Shown here one piece after another: positions 27,846 to 37,127 of a stretch of DNA of 55,985 bases. The notes under the pieces were generated by a model that saw nothing but the letters and a program-made list of their open reading frames with translations, was not told the DNA's origin and made no database searches. The position numbers were made by a program, and so were the translations under genes. The DNA comes from DATKZH01 sp964475955 (GTDB lineage: Bacteria; Planctomycetota; Planctomycetia; Pirellulales; Thermoguttaceae). The first letter of the stretch is position 1. Each line of letters begins with the position of its first letter. The stretch covers positions 1-55,985 of the forward strand of contig CAYYZY010000027.1 of assembly GCA_964475955.1 (NCBI GenBank), in the 5' to 3' direction.

Positions 27846-28535
27846 ATGGCTGAACCCAGCATTTCGCGATGCCGCTACTGGATCTGTTCCTGCGGCGCGG
27901 TTTTCGAAAAGGACGATTTGGAAACGAAGCTTCCGCTCATGGCCGGTTCGGGGCCCGTGACGGTTCTCGGGTCGCGCACCTGCGCAAGCTGTGGCAAGAC
28001 GTACGAGATGGCGGACATCTACGCTGGGAGATACGACGTGCCGCAGGAGCATTGGCCCCAGCTTGAGAGCCAACATGGCAAACCCGTCCTCGTGGGCGGC
28101 GGGGGAGCGGCGCCAACGCTTTCCATGGGGGTCTCAGGAAGCGCCGTTGACAAGGACGAGATTTACGAGAAGATACGGGACGCGCTGGTCGAAGCCCTCG
28201 GGGTCGACGAAGATGAGGTGACGCCCGAGGCCGGGTTGGTCGGAGATCTGGGGGCCGAGTCGATCGACTTCCTGGACATCGTCTTCCGGTTGGAGAAGGC
28301 GTTCGACATCAAGATCCCCCGGGGGGAGCTTTTCCCCGAGGACGTGCTGACGAACCCCGATTACGTTCAGGAAGGGCGGGTGACGGAGGCCGGGTTGGCG
28401 GAACTCCGCAGCCGGATGCCGTTCGCCAATCTCGACGAATTCGCCAAGAACCCGGTGGTTCAGGACTTCGGCAATCTGCTCACCGTGGCCGACATGTGTC
28501 GATTCATCGAAAGCAAGGTCGAAGTGACCGGCTGA
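27846..28535 (+). CDS. acyl carrier protein with N-terminal zinc-ribbon domain
   Basis: The 229-residue protein has two parts. Residues 9-60 look like a rubredoxin/zinc-ribbon knuckle pair (WICSCGAVFEKDD, then SRTCASCGKTYEM, Cys14/16/46/49). After a Gly-rich linker comes an ACP (KIRDALVEALGVDEDEVTPE) with the phosphopantetheine Ser139 in DLGAESIDFLDIVF. The ACP carries an extra insert (PEDVLTNPDYVQEGRVTEAG) before its last helix, as in the planctomycete-type ACPs I recall. It should carry the acyl intermediates for the neighbouring Fab enzymes; the ribbon may mediate docking or redox-linked control (inference). An internal ATG at 28123 could yield the ACP alone, but its ribosome binding site is poor. 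Confidence 0.88.
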   Translation: MAEPSISRCRYWICSCGAVFEKDDLETKLPLMAGSGPVTVLGSRTCASCGKTYEMADIYAGRYDVPQEHWPQLESQHGKPVLVGGGGAAPTLSMGVSGSAVDKDEIYEKIRDALVEALGVDEDEVTPEAGLVGDLGAESIDFLDIVFRLEKAFDIKIPRGELFPEDVLTNPDYVQEGRVTEAGLAELRSRMPFANLDEFAKNPVVQDFGNLLTVADMCRFIESKVEVTG

Positions 28536-28580
28536 CGCGGGTCAGCCGCCCAGAGCATTCCCCCGGCGAAGACGGGTGCC

Positions 28581-29120
28581 ATGCGTTGGTATTGGATTGA
28601 CCGATTCATCGAATTCGAGAGCGGGCGGCGCGCCAAGGCGGTGAAGAACGTCTCCCTGGCGGAAGAGCACCTGCACGACCATTTCCCCGGCTACCCGGTG
28701 ATGCCGAATCCCTTGATCATCGAGGGGTTGGCCCAGACGGGCGGGCTGTTGGTCAGCGAGTACAACCAGTTTCGGGAGAACGTCGTTTTGGCGAAGATCC
28801 CGAAGGTGCGATTTCATTGCCAGGCCACTCCCGGCGACACGTTGGTTTACACGACCACGGTCGACTACATCCGCCGCGACGGCGCGATGGTCACGGCCGA
28901 GAGCCACATCGGGGATCGACTTCAGGCGGAGATGGAGATCGTCTTCGCCCACCTCGACGGAGGACTGGGAGAGAAGACCTTGTACGGCCCGGAGCATCTG
29001 CTCCAGATGCTGCGAGTTCTGCGTGTTTTCGAGGTGGGGCGCGCCGCGGACGGCTCCCCGCTTGCGGAGCCGGCGTGGGCCGGCGGCCAAGGAGGTCCGC
29101 AGCAGTCGGACACGACCTGA
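28581..29120 (+). CDS. second FabZ/FabA-like hot-dog dehydratase
   Basis: The 179-residue hot-dog protein begins MRWYWIDRFIEFESGRRAKA and has the active-site stretch LHDHFPGYPVMPNPLIIEGL. It keeps the catalytic His and the Glu, but NP replaces the usual GV after the MP pair. KVRFHCQATPGDTLVYTTTV corresponds to the central strands. With the first fabZ it gives the cluster two dehydratases, which may differ in chain length or in isomerase ability. A Gly/Ser-rich tail of about 30 residues follows. It lies 45 bases after the ACP gene. Confidence 0.85.
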   Translation: MRWYWIDRFIEFESGRRAKAVKNVSLAEEHLHDHFPGYPVMPNPLIIEGLAQTGGLLVSEYNQFRENVVLAKIPKVRFHCQATPGDTLVYTTTVDYIRRDGAMVTAESHIGDRLQAEMEIVFAHLDGGLGEKTLYGPEHLLQMLRVLRVFEVGRAADGSPLAEPAWAGGQGGPQQSDTT

Positions 29121-29145
29121 GGCCGCTCGTCCCGGGAGTTGGAGT

Positions 29146-30429
29146 ATGCGACGACGCGTGGTGGTCACCGGAATCGGATGCGTCACCCCCCTGGGGGTCG
29201 AGATCGAGACCATATGGAGCCGCCTGCTGGCCGGCGAGTCGGGCGTTGACTACATCACGCACTTCGACGCCAGCAACTTCCCCACGCAGATCTCGGCCGA
29301 GGTCCGCGACTGGGACCTCTCCGACGTGGGAGAAGACCCCGAACACTGGAAATACCAAGGCCGCCACACCCACTTCGCCGTGGGGGCCGCCAAGAAGGCG
29401 GTGGCCGATTCGGGCATCGCGGAGACGCGCCTCGACCCCACCCGCTTCGGCGTCTACACCGGCAGCGGCGAAGGCCAGCAGGACTTCGATCGGTTCACGC
29501 AGATGGTGATCGCCGCGCTGGACGGCGACGACATCGACCTGGCCCGCTTCACCAAAACCGGCTTGCAGATCCTCCACCCCATCTGTGAGCTGGAACAAGA
29601 GCCCAACATGCCGGCCGGGCACCTGGCCAGCCTGTTCAATGCCCAGGGGCCGAACGTCAACTGCCTCACCGCGTGCGCGGCCAGCAGCCAGGCCATCGGC
29701 GAGGCCGTCGAGATCATCCGCCGCGGCGAGGCCGACGTGATGCTCTCCGGCGGCACCCACACGATGATCCACCCGTTCGGCCTGACCGGCTTCAACCTGC
29801 TCACCGCCCTGAGCACGTTCAATGAGGAGCCGCAGAAGGCGTCGCGCCCGTTCGATCGCAATCGGGACGGATTCGTGTTGGGCGAAGGGTCGGGAATGGT
29901 CGTGCTCGAGTCGCTGGAGCACGCCACCGCGCGGGGCGCGCACATCTACGGGGAGATCTGCGGTTACGGCTCCACGGCCGACGCGTTCCGCATCACCGAT
30001 ACCCATCCGGAAGGCCGGGGGGCCATCAGTTGCATCGAGATGGCCCTGGCCGATGCCCGGCTCAACGGCGACGAGATCGACTACATCAACGCGCATGGAA
30101 CCAGCACGACGGTCAACGACAAGGTCGAAACGCTCGCCATCAAGCAGGTGTTCGGCCAGCGGGCTTACCAGCTTCCCGTCTCCAGCACGAAGAGCATGTT
30201 GGGGCACTTGATCGCCGCGGCGGGGGCCACGGAGTTGATCTTCTGCCTGTTGGCCATCCGCGACAACGTCGTGCCGCCGACCACCAACTACGAAACGGTC
30301 GACCCCGACTGCGATCTCGACTACGTGCCCAACGCCGCGCGCGAGGTGCGTTGCGAGCACGTGATGAGCAACAGCTTCGGCTTCGGCGGCCAGAACATCA
30401 GCCTCGTCGCCCGGCGGTTTGCCGGGTGA
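29146..30429 (+). CDS. fabF: beta-ketoacyl-ACP synthase II
   Basis: Condensing enzyme extending acyl-ACP with malonyl-ACP; 427 residues. The thiolase-fold active site is complete: Cys177 in VNCLTACAASSQAIGEAVEI, His in YINAHGTSTTVNDKVETLAI, and the second His in STKSMLGHLIAAAGATELIF. The C-terminal NSFGFGGQNISLV loop is the FabF signature. The insert EDPEHWKYQGRHTHFAVGAA is longer than in E. coli FabF. It closes the five-gene cluster, 25 bases after the second dehydratase. Whether the cluster makes ordinary fatty acids or a specialised lipid is not visible here. Confidence 0.94.
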   Translation: MRRRVVVTGIGCVTPLGVEIETIWSRLLAGESGVDYITHFDASNFPTQISAEVRDWDLSDVGEDPEHWKYQGRHTHFAVGAAKKAVADSGIAETRLDPTRFGVYTGSGEGQQDFDRFTQMVIAALDGDDIDLARFTKTGLQILHPICELEQEPNMPAGHLASLFNAQGPNVNCLTACAASSQAIGEAVEIIRRGEADVMLSGGTHTMIHPFGLTGFNLLTALSTFNEEPQKASRPFDRNRDGFVLGEGSGMVVLESLEHATARGAHIYGEICGYGSTADAFRITDTHPEGRGAISCIEMALADARLNGDEIDYINAHGTSTTVNDKVETLAIKQVFGQRAYQLPVSSTKSMLGHLIAAAGATELIFCLLAIRDNVVPPTTNYETVDPDCDLDYVPNAAREVRCEHVMSNSFGFGGQNISLVARRFAG

Positions 30430-30526
30430 TCGGCGGGGCAGCTCCCCGGCTGTTTCCATGGAATGCGCGGGCTTGCGGTGCGCCTGCTCAATGAGACGAA
30501 TCGCTGCGGACGTCCGCGCTGCCAGC

Positions 30527-32707
30527 TCAATTGTGCCGCGGCGGATGCGTCGTCCAGGAAGCCGCCTCGAGGATGCGGCCGTCGTCGGGATCGCTATCTT
30601 GAGAGGCACTCGGCCCGAACGGAAAGCGGCCGCCCCGCGTGGCAGCGCGTCCCGACCTCCACGGCGGTCCGGATGCCCCGACCATTGGCCCCTCCGTCCC
30701 CGGCCCCCATGCCGTGGTGGCCGGCCACGCACGGCGGGCGTGGCTGGGGCGCCGCCGAAGCGATCCCCACGACTCCGCCAGATGCGCGAGCAGGATCCGC
30801 TTGACCTCGAGCACCGCCCGGGGATGCGCGTGGACCACCACGTGGTCCGACGGGACGACGGCCTCGCTTTCGGTGTCGTCCATGGTGGCGCTTTCGTACG
30901 CCACCACGCCGTCGCTGCCGGCGGCCAGTCGGCCGAACAGCCCTTCTTCGGGAACCATCCCGATGATGTTGTGGTACTTCACCCACGGCGCCCGCCGGCT
31001 GGAGAGCATCACGGGGAAGAAGGGCGAATCGGGGGCCAGCGAGTCGATGCTCGTTTCGATCTTCAGAAGCTCGTCGTCGCGGATCAGCTCCTTGTTGTCG
31101 CGGAACAGCGCTTGCTGCGAGGCGATCAGCGCCCCCGGCAGGCGTATCAGCTTGCTGGCGATCCACTGGGTCGTCAGGTTCGAAAACTCGCTTCCTCGAT
31201 GCGGCGTGCCGATGGTAATCACGCGGCGCACCGACGGGTTGGGCTCGAAGAAGAACGTGGAGGCCAACTGCCGTCGGACCTTGGGCTTCGCCTCGATCCG
31301 GTCGAACGGCCGATCGCTGACGAGCCGCCAGAACGCCTCTCCGCTGTCGATGGTTTGGAGCCGCGCGACGAGCCCTCCCATGCTGTGTCCGACCAGGACC
31401 ATCTGGTCCAAGGCCGGCTCCCGGTGGTGCGGGTCGAGCACGGCCCGTGCTTCGGCCAAGTCGCGACGCAGTTGGGCCGCACTCGCCCAAAACGGCTGGC
31501 CCGTCGGATACAGGTAGAACCAGAACTGGTAGTGATCGCGGATCTCCGGCGAGGCGCGCAGATCGTTGAACATCTGCATCCAGGTCATGGGGCTCGACCA
31601 CAGCCCGTGGACCAACAGCACGGGAATCTTGCCCGGCTCGTACGGCTGGACCATGTAGAGCCCGGTGACCGGGCCGGAATCGTCCGCCCCGGGCCGGAGG
31701 AGGAGGTCCGGGCGAAGCAGGCCCAGGGTGGCCACGGCGGCCAATTGCGAGTCGGAAAGGAAGTACGCCAGGGGCGTGGAGAGGTCGCTCTCCAGCGGCA
31801 CGCGCACCGAGTTGACGACCACGTCTTCCGTCGTGGTCGGATCGTACATCTCCAGCGTGCCCCGGTGCCGCGACTGCTCGTCGACGCGCGTGGGGCACTC
31901 GTCCGACGCTGGCCGAAGAAACGCGGTCACCGCGAAGCTCAAGTTCCGAGGATAGTACTTGGCGGCGGGCGACTCCGCCTCGCGGCGGCGGCGCACGGCA
32001 ATCAGCGGCACGCCCAAACCGTACGTGCGGTAATGATTCTTCAGCCCCTTGATCTCGTAGTCGGAGACGAATTCGAAATGATCGAAGTCTTCGTTTTGCC
32101 AGCGCCCGCCACGCAACTCGCACGCGATGTCCCAATGCCCGCTCGACGTGCGAATCGTGTAGGTGCGCCCCGGGGCCAGGCCCCCCTCTTGGAACCCGAT
32201 GCGCAGCGCCGCCTCCAAGGCGCCGTTGTACAGATCGCAGGCTCCGCGGAACTGGGGGTCGTAGGGGTTGCGCAGGTACCGGAAGCGCTCGTCGAACAGA
32301 TACTGGTACGCGTGCAGGACGGCGGCGCCGTATAGGTCCAGCGCGAGTTGGGGGTCTTGATCCGCCACCTTGCTGGCCTCGATGAAGGCCAACTCGGCCG
32401 AGGCGTAGACCTTGTCGGCCGACGGCTCTCGCTCGACCACCTCCCGCACCTTGCGGAGCAGGTCCCGCGGATCGTCCTGCTCCGCCGACTCCACCAGATC
32501 GTAGACGCGCAGAAACTGCCGCGTTCGGTTGCTCGCTTCCGGCCCGGAGCGGCTGGTGAGATGGAGCCGGTCGACGAGCGGGCTGTCGGGCACCGTCCGC
32601 AGGCTGGCGTACTTTGTCGTGGCGCAGCCGCCCAGCGCAAGCGGCAGCACCGCCGCGAGCAGCAGCCAGACGAGAGGCCGACGTCGCGGCCCAAACGCCC
32701 AAGACAT
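30527..32707 (-). CDS. lipase-like alpha/beta-hydrolase lipoprotein
   Basis: A 726-residue lipoprotein: the signal peptide ends in LALGGC, so Cys28 is the lipidation site. Residues 35-330 are a helical and beta domain of unknown type. The alpha/beta-hydrolase domain follows, with the oxyanion block IPVLLVHGLWSSPMTW and the nucleophile elbow LVGHSMGGLVAR. Later blocks ITIGTPHRGSEFSNLTTQWI and DGVVAYESATMDD, then SDHVVVHAHPRA, carry the probable acid and His. The closest families are PGAP1-like/triacylglycerol lipases. The last 80 residues are low-complexity and may be over-extension of the frame. Upstream in-frame codons beyond the chosen ATG are not signal-like. Confidence 0.85.
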   Translation of the reverse strand: MSWAFGPRRRPLVWLLLAAVLPLALGGCATTKYASLRTVPDSPLVDRLHLTSRSGPEASNRTRQFLRVYDLVESAEQDDPRDLLRKVREVVEREPSADKVYASAELAFIEASKVADQDPQLALDLYGAAVLHAYQYLFDERFRYLRNPYDPQFRGACDLYNGALEAALRIGFQEGGLAPGRTYTIRTSSGHWDIACELRGGRWQNEDFDHFEFVSDYEIKGLKNHYRTYGLGVPLIAVRRRREAESPAAKYYPRNLSFAVTAFLRPASDECPTRVDEQSRHRGTLEMYDPTTTEDVVVNSVRVPLESDLSTPLAYFLSDSQLAAVATLGLLRPDLLLRPGADDSGPVTGLYMVQPYEPGKIPVLLVHGLWSSPMTWMQMFNDLRASPEIRDHYQFWFYLYPTGQPFWASAAQLRRDLAEARAVLDPHHREPALDQMVLVGHSMGGLVARLQTIDSGEAFWRLVSDRPFDRIEAKPKVRRQLASTFFFEPNPSVRRVITIGTPHRGSEFSNLTTQWIASKLIRLPGALIASQQALFRDNKELIRDDELLKIETSIDSLAPDSPFFPVMLSSRRAPWVKYHNIIGMVPEEGLFGRLAAGSDGVVAYESATMDDTESEAVVPSDHVVVHAHPRAVLEVKRILLAHLAESWGSLRRRPSHARRAWPATTAWGPGTEGPMVGASGPPWRSGRAATRGGRFPFGPSASQDSDPDDGRILEAASWTTHPPRHN

Positions 32708-32967
32708 CACGCTCACCAGAGCACGGGGGAGAAGAACGTGGCAAGATAGAACGACTGCAAAGACGAGGCAATCCCGTCGGCGCGCAGCCGCGCGCGTCCC
32801 CATTGAGGGGGCGAACGATAGTCCGATACGGCCTTGCGCGTCAATGGCGCTTCTTCCCACGTGCACCGCGCGGCGCTTCGAGCCGAGCGGGACCAAATCG
32901 CGCGGAAGCCGCACCGCGGAAGAGGTTGCCGTAGGGCCCCCAAAAAGGGAGACGCCGGGCGTAAACC

Positions 32968-33765
32968 TCAGTACCGGGCCAGGTCCTTTCCGGCTCGGTC
33001 CGGCCAGAGGACCCGGATGAACTCCTGCACCTTGGCGTTGAGCATTCTCAGCTCGCTGGCCACGGCAAGGAACTGCATGCCCTGCTCGGCCCGCTCAAGC
33101 GCTGTCTCCGGGTCCATGCAGTGCATTCCCGTAGGAGTGCCGACGCGCTTACCGACCTCGATCACGCGCTGGATCATGGCCTCGTGGGCCTCGGGCGCGG
33201 GCATCTTGCCGTCGGCCGAGCGCATGCACCAGCGGAGGTCGACCGGGCCGATGAAGATGGCGTCGCAGCCGGGAAGGCTGTAGATTGCCTCGGCATTCTC
33301 GACGCCGGTGGGGCTTTCCGTTTGCAGGATGACGAGGATCTCGTCGTTCGCCCCCTCGTAGTACTCGGCGGCCGAGGCCCCAAAGTTGAGCGAGTGCATG
33401 CCGCCGCCCACGCTGCGATTGCCGGCCGGGGGGTACTTGGCCGCGGCGATGGCCGTTCGGGCCTGCTCGACCGTGTCGACCATGGGGACGACGATGCCCC
33501 ATGCCCCGGCGTCCAACACCCGCTTGATGCAGTAGTGGTCGCCCTCGGGCACGCGGGCGAGCGGGACGCAACCGGCGTCGGCGATGGCCGCAAACAGCGT
33601 GGCCGCCTGCGACCAGTCGCACGGCGAGTGCTCGACGTCGACGGTCAGCCACTCGAAGCCGCTTCGGGCCAGCACCCGGGCGGCGTGGAGATTGCCCAGC
33701 GAGAGCCACGTGCCGAACGTCGGCTGGCCGTCGCGGAGTTTCTGCTTCACGGGGTTGCTTTTCAT
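32968..33765 (-). CDS. HpcH/HpaI-family aldolase
   Basis: Class II metal-dependent aldolase of the HpaI family, cleaving 2-keto-3-deoxy acids to pyruvate plus an aldehyde. The 265 residues show GTWLSLGNLHAARVLARSGF, the substrate-loop LTVDVEHSPCD, IVVPMVDTVEQARTAIAAAK, YPPAGNRSVGG, and the metal-binding Glu in VILQTESPTGVENAEAI with Asp in FIGPVDL. The start is the ATG of MKSNPVKQKLRDGQ. The true substrate is unknown; relatives act on sugar acids. It lies downstream of trkH on the same strand after about 210 bases. Confidence 0.9.
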   Translation of the reverse strand: MKSNPVKQKLRDGQPTFGTWLSLGNLHAARVLARSGFEWLTVDVEHSPCDWSQAATLFAAIADAGCVPLARVPEGDHYCIKRVLDAGAWGIVVPMVDTVEQARTAIAAAKYPPAGNRSVGGGMHSLNFGASAAEYYEGANDEILVILQTESPTGVENAEAIYSLPGCDAIFIGPVDLRWCMRSADGKMPAPEAHEAMIQRVIEVGKRVGTPTGMHCMDPETALERAEQGMQFLAVASELRMLNAKVQEFIRVLWPDRAGKDLARY

Positions 33766-33974
33766 GGGGGCGTCGTCCTCTCGGAGGCCAAAGGCGTCGC
33801 GCACGAGCATTGCCGGATGTCGATTCTCCGCGTGCTCGGTCACGCACGCAAGGGCCCTCCCGAAGCGGGGACCCAAGAAGGCCGCGGGACGTGGACCGCT
33901 CAAGGGTGGAAGATGCGAGCCCGCATCCTGCGTTTCGGTCACTCGCTCCTGCCGCGCGCGGCCTGCGCGCCACG

Positions 33975-35555
33975 TCATTGGCTTCGCCAGAAGCGGGGGA
34001 CGAAGAGGACGAGGAGGACGAACACCTCGAGGCGCCCCAGCAGCATCAGCCACGTGAGCACGAACTTGCTGGCCGCGTGGAAATGGGCGTAGTTCTCCGA
34101 CTCGCCGACGATTCCCAGACCCGGGCCCACCCCGTTGAGCGTGGCGGCCACGGCGCTGGCGCAGTCGGTCAGCTTCTCGCGGGGAAGGCGGCCCTCGTCG
34201 ATCCAGGTGGCGTCGGGCTCGATCGCCACCAGGGCCATCCAGCCGACGCAGAAGATGGCCAGGATCATGCCGAAGTAGACGAGCACGTTGTGCCGCAACT
34301 CCGGCGCTTCCAGGGGTGTCCCGCCCACGCGCACGTGGCGCACCACGCTCGGCCGGAACGCCCGCTCCAGCTCCAGCCAGAGGATCTTGAAGAACAGCAC
34401 GTGTCGGATCACCTTGATGCTGCAACTCGTGCTGCCCGCACAGCCGCCCACGAACATCAGCAGCAACAGCGCGGATCGGCTGAAGCCGTTCCACTGGTCG
34501 AAATTGTGCGTGCCGAAGCCCGTGTTGGTCTGAATGGAGACGACCTGGAACACGCCGTAGCGGGCGCTCTCGGCGAAGCTGTAGTGGAGGGGGCGGCCGG
34601 CGTCGTCGATGCCGCCCACGAGCCACAGGGCCAGGACCACGGCCGCGGCCACCAGCGTCATGACGGCCAGGTAGACGCGGAACTCGGCGTCGGCCAGCAG
34701 CTTGCCCGGCTGGCGCAGCACCAGGTAGTAAAGCAGCGTGAAATTCGTGCAGGCGAGGATCATGAACGCGGTGATGGTCATCTCCACGCCGGCGTTCCCG
34801 AACGCCTCGATGCTCTTGTTGTAGGTGCTGAACCCCCCCGTGGCGATCGTGCCGAAGGAATGGCAGAGGGCGTCGAACAGCCCCACGCCCTGCAACATCA
34901 GCAGGATCACCAGCAGGACGACCAGCCCGAGGAAGATCGCCGAGAAGACCCGGGCGGCGCGCTGGGTCCGCTCGTGGGCCGTTTCCTGGCCGGGGCCGGG
35001 CATCTCGGTGATCATCAGCGCCTTGCCGGCCGAGCCCATCCCCAGGATGGCCACGAACAAGACCATGATCCCCAGCCCGCCGAGGAAGTGCGTCTCCGAG
35101 CGCCAGAAGAGGATCGCCCGGGGCACCAGCGCCGGGTCTTCCAGGTCGGTGAGCACGGTGGCGCCGGTGCCGCTGAAGCCGGAGGCCGACTCGAAGAGGC
35201 CGTCGAAGAGGTCCATCGGTACGGGGTCGCCCGCCGTGTCCAGGCCCCGGCAGGTGCCGCTGAGCCAGAAGGGGAGCGCGCCGAGCAGCGTGGCCATCAG
35301 CCAGCTCAGCCCGACGACGGCCATCGCCTCCTTGCGAAAGAGGCGCTGGCCCTTGGACTTGCGTCCGGCGTACATCATCAGCCCGCCCACCAGCCCGCAC
35401 ACGACCATCGCGCCGACCAGCGCCCGGAAGCTTCGCGCTTCGAAGTGCTCCGTTTGGCCGAACACCGGGATCGTCCAGGGGAGGCTCAGCACCATCGACG
35501 CGCCGACCAACAGCGCGATCAGGCCCAACAGGCGGCAGATGAGGAGCTTGTTCAT
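33975..35555 (-). CDS. trkH: TrkH-type potassium uptake membrane subunit
   Basis: Potassium transporter channel subunit in the cytoplasmic membrane; 526 residues with about ten to twelve membrane helices. The four pore-loop repeats are visible with their filter glycines: ASGFSGTGATVLTDL, SFGTIATGGFSTYNKSIEAF, VVSIQTNTGFGTHNFDQWNG and AATLNGVGPGLGIVGES. TrkH works with a cytoplasmic NAD-binding TrkA subunit, which is not in this window. The aroB stop lies 22 bases upstream, so the two are probably co-transcribed, although the pairing has no functional logic. Confidence 0.94.
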   Translation of the reverse strand: MNKLLICRLLGLIALLVGASMVLSLPWTIPVFGQTEHFEARSFRALVGAMVVCGLVGGLMMYAGRKSKGQRLFRKEAMAVVGLSWLMATLLGALPFWLSGTCRGLDTAGDPVPMDLFDGLFESASGFSGTGATVLTDLEDPALVPRAILFWRSETHFLGGLGIMVLFVAILGMGSAGKALMITEMPGPGQETAHERTQRAARVFSAIFLGLVVLLVILLMLQGVGLFDALCHSFGTIATGGFSTYNKSIEAFGNAGVEMTITAFMILACTNFTLLYYLVLRQPGKLLADAEFRVYLAVMTLVAAAVVLALWLVGGIDDAGRPLHYSFAESARYGVFQVVSIQTNTGFGTHNFDQWNGFSRSALLLLMFVGGCAGSTSCSIKVIRHVLFFKILWLELERAFRPSVVRHVRVGGTPLEAPELRHNVLVYFGMILAIFCVGWMALVAIEPDATWIDEGRLPREKLTDCASAVAATLNGVGPGLGIVGESENYAHFHAASKFVLTWLMLLGRLEVFVLLVLFVPRFWRSQ

Positions 35556-35577
35556 GTGCGATCGGAGCGGGGCGACC

Positions 35578-36669
35578 TCAGCCCGTCAGCGCGGCCCGGA
35601 CGTCTCCCGGGTCGACGTCGCCGACCAGCTCGACGTGGCCGAGTCGGTCGGGGAGCACGAAGCGGAGCCGGCCGTGCTGGACCTTCTTGTCGTGCATCAT
35701 GCTGCGGAGGATCCGGTCGACGTCGAGCCGGGGTACCTCCGTGGGAAGCCCCAGGGCCTCGAGCAGCTTCTGCTGCCGGGCGGTCAGATCCGCGTCGAAG
35801 CGGCCCAGGCGCTCGGCCAGCCGGCTCGCGCAGAGCATGCCGATGGCCACGCCCTCGCCGTGCAGCAGTTCTCCGTAGCCCAGCAGTGCCTCGAAGGCGT
35901 GGCCGAAGGTGTGCCCGTAGTTGAGCACCGCGCGCAGCCCGATCTCCTCACGTTCGTCCTGCTCGACGACGTCGGCCTTGAGGCGGCAGCATCGGGCGAC
36001 GACGCGGCCGAGCACGTCGTGGTCGCGCGCGGCCAGCCCGGCGACGTTCGCTTCGAGTTCGGCGAACAGGTCGGCGTCGAGGATCACGCCGTACTTGACG
36101 ACCTCTCCCAGGCCGGCGCGGTACTCGCGCTCGGCGAGCGTTTCCAGGGTGGCCGTGTCGATCAGCACGCCTAGCGGCTGAAGGAACGCGCCGACCATGT
36201 TCTTCGCCTCGGGCAGGTTGATGCCCACTTTGCCGCCCACGGAGCTGTCGACCTGGGCCAGAAGCGTGGTGGGGACCTGGAAGAAGCGAATACCCCGTGC
36301 GTAGGTGGCGGCGATGAACCCGGCCAGGTCGCCGACCACGCCCCCGCCCACGGCGACCACGACGCTCTTGCGATCGGCCCCCACGGCGAGCAGCTTCTCC
36401 CAGAGCGCGGCGGCCGTTTCGATCGCCTTGGCCGCCTCGCCCGGCTCGACCACGATCAGGTCGACCGCCGCGCCGGCCGTCGCCAGGCTTTCGGCCGCCT
36501 TTTCGGCGTGCGGCCGCTGGACGTTTTCGTCGGTGATCATCACCGCGTGCGTGAGCCGCGCGGCCTCGGCCACGAGCGGCCCGACCCGATCGAGGTTCCC
36601 CGCCCCGATCTCGATATCGTAGCTCCGCTCGGCAAGGCGGACGTGGACCGTTTGGGTGGGAGTAGACAC
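35578..36669 (-). CDS. aroB: 3-dehydroquinate synthase
   Basis: Second enzyme of the shikimate pathway, NAD- and metal-dependent. Blocks seen include VVEPGEAAKAIETAAALWEK, VVAVGGGVVGDLAGFIAATY, RGIRFFQVPTTLLAQVDSSV, GGKVGINLPEAKNMVGAF, REYRAGLGEVVKYGVILDAD and the metal-His block VLNYGHTFGHAFEALLGYG. The GTG start has AGGAG about ten bases ahead and gives 363 residues, the family length. An in-frame GTG at 36732 overlaps the previous gene and would add 21 residues. The three small genes upstream run into it on the same strand. Confidence 0.94.
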   Translation of the reverse strand: MSTPTQTVHVRLAERSYDIEIGAGNLDRVGPLVAEAARLTHAVMITDENVQRPHAEKAAESLATAGAAVDLIVVEPGEAAKAIETAAALWEKLLAVGADRKSVVVAVGGGVVGDLAGFIAATYARGIRFFQVPTTLLAQVDSSVGGKVGINLPEAKNMVGAFLQPLGVLIDTATLETLAEREYRAGLGEVVKYGVILDADLFAELEANVAGLAARDHDVLGRVVARCCRLKADVVEQDEREEIGLRAVLNYGHTFGHAFEALLGYGELLHGEGVAIGMLCASRLAERLGRFDADLTARQQKLLEALGLPTEVPRLDVDRILRSMMHDKKVQHGRLRFVLPDRLGHVELVGDVDPGDVRAALTG

Positions 36670-36728
36670 GCCGAACTTGCTCCTGCAAGTTGTGGGATAG
36701 ACGGGACGCGCACGCTGGGCATGCTCCG

Positions 36729-37127
36729 TCACTCATCGCCGTCTTTTTCGCGGACCCAAAGCACGAAGGTCCCGGCGTGTTGACCGTTGATGCGGAGGTC
36801 GAAGAGCACGTCACCCGCTTCTTCGATCCGCAGCCCTCGTACGAAGTGGTAGGTTCTGTGTCGCGCGTGCTCAGCCGTGAAGTTCACTGGGAGAATCTGC
36901 AAATCGGGTGACTGTTGCTTCCCCGGCAATTGAATGTCCAGAGCCACCTGGAAGTCCCGGCCTAGGTCCTCCGTAGCCATTCTCCAACTGCTGACCACGA
37001 CCAACTGCGGGATTACGAGAGGCAGTCGTGCGGGCCATTCCTCGAGAATGTGGAACACGCTTAGCGTATTCCGCTCCCGATCCGTGGAAACGGAGTCGGC
37101 CACAAGGAAGAACTCTAGGGTTGGCAT
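36729..37127 (-). CDS. DUF6941-like small beta-rich protein (cassette gene 3)
   Basis: The 132-residue protein starts MPTLEFFLVADSVSTDRERN and ends with a strand pair (VLFDLRINGQHAGTFVLWVR). It resembles the DUF6941 family of small beta-sandwich proteins (start 'LKAFLLCDDV'-like, end 'F.l.v.g'), whose role is unknown; the family call is from memory. There is no signal peptide. It overlaps the preceding gene by 13 bases, so translation is coupled. G+C is lower than in aroB downstream. It is the last gene of a three-gene cassette inserted between epmA and aroB. Confidence 0.72.
   Translation of the reverse strand: MPTLEFFLVADSVSTDRERNTLSVFHILEEWPARLPLVIPQLVVVSSWRMATEDLGRDFQVALDIQLPGKQQSPDLQILPVNFTAEHARHRTYHFVRGLRIEEAGDVLFDLRINGQHAGTFVLWVREKDGDE

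Noticed and set aside
28891..30732. 613-codon minus-strand frame over fabF
   Set aside because: His/Arg/Gly-rich shadow; FabF on the other strand has all active-site residues.
33810..35924. 704-codon plus-strand frame over trkH
   Set aside because: His/Gln/Glu-rich mirror of a membrane protein read backwards, with no start signal.
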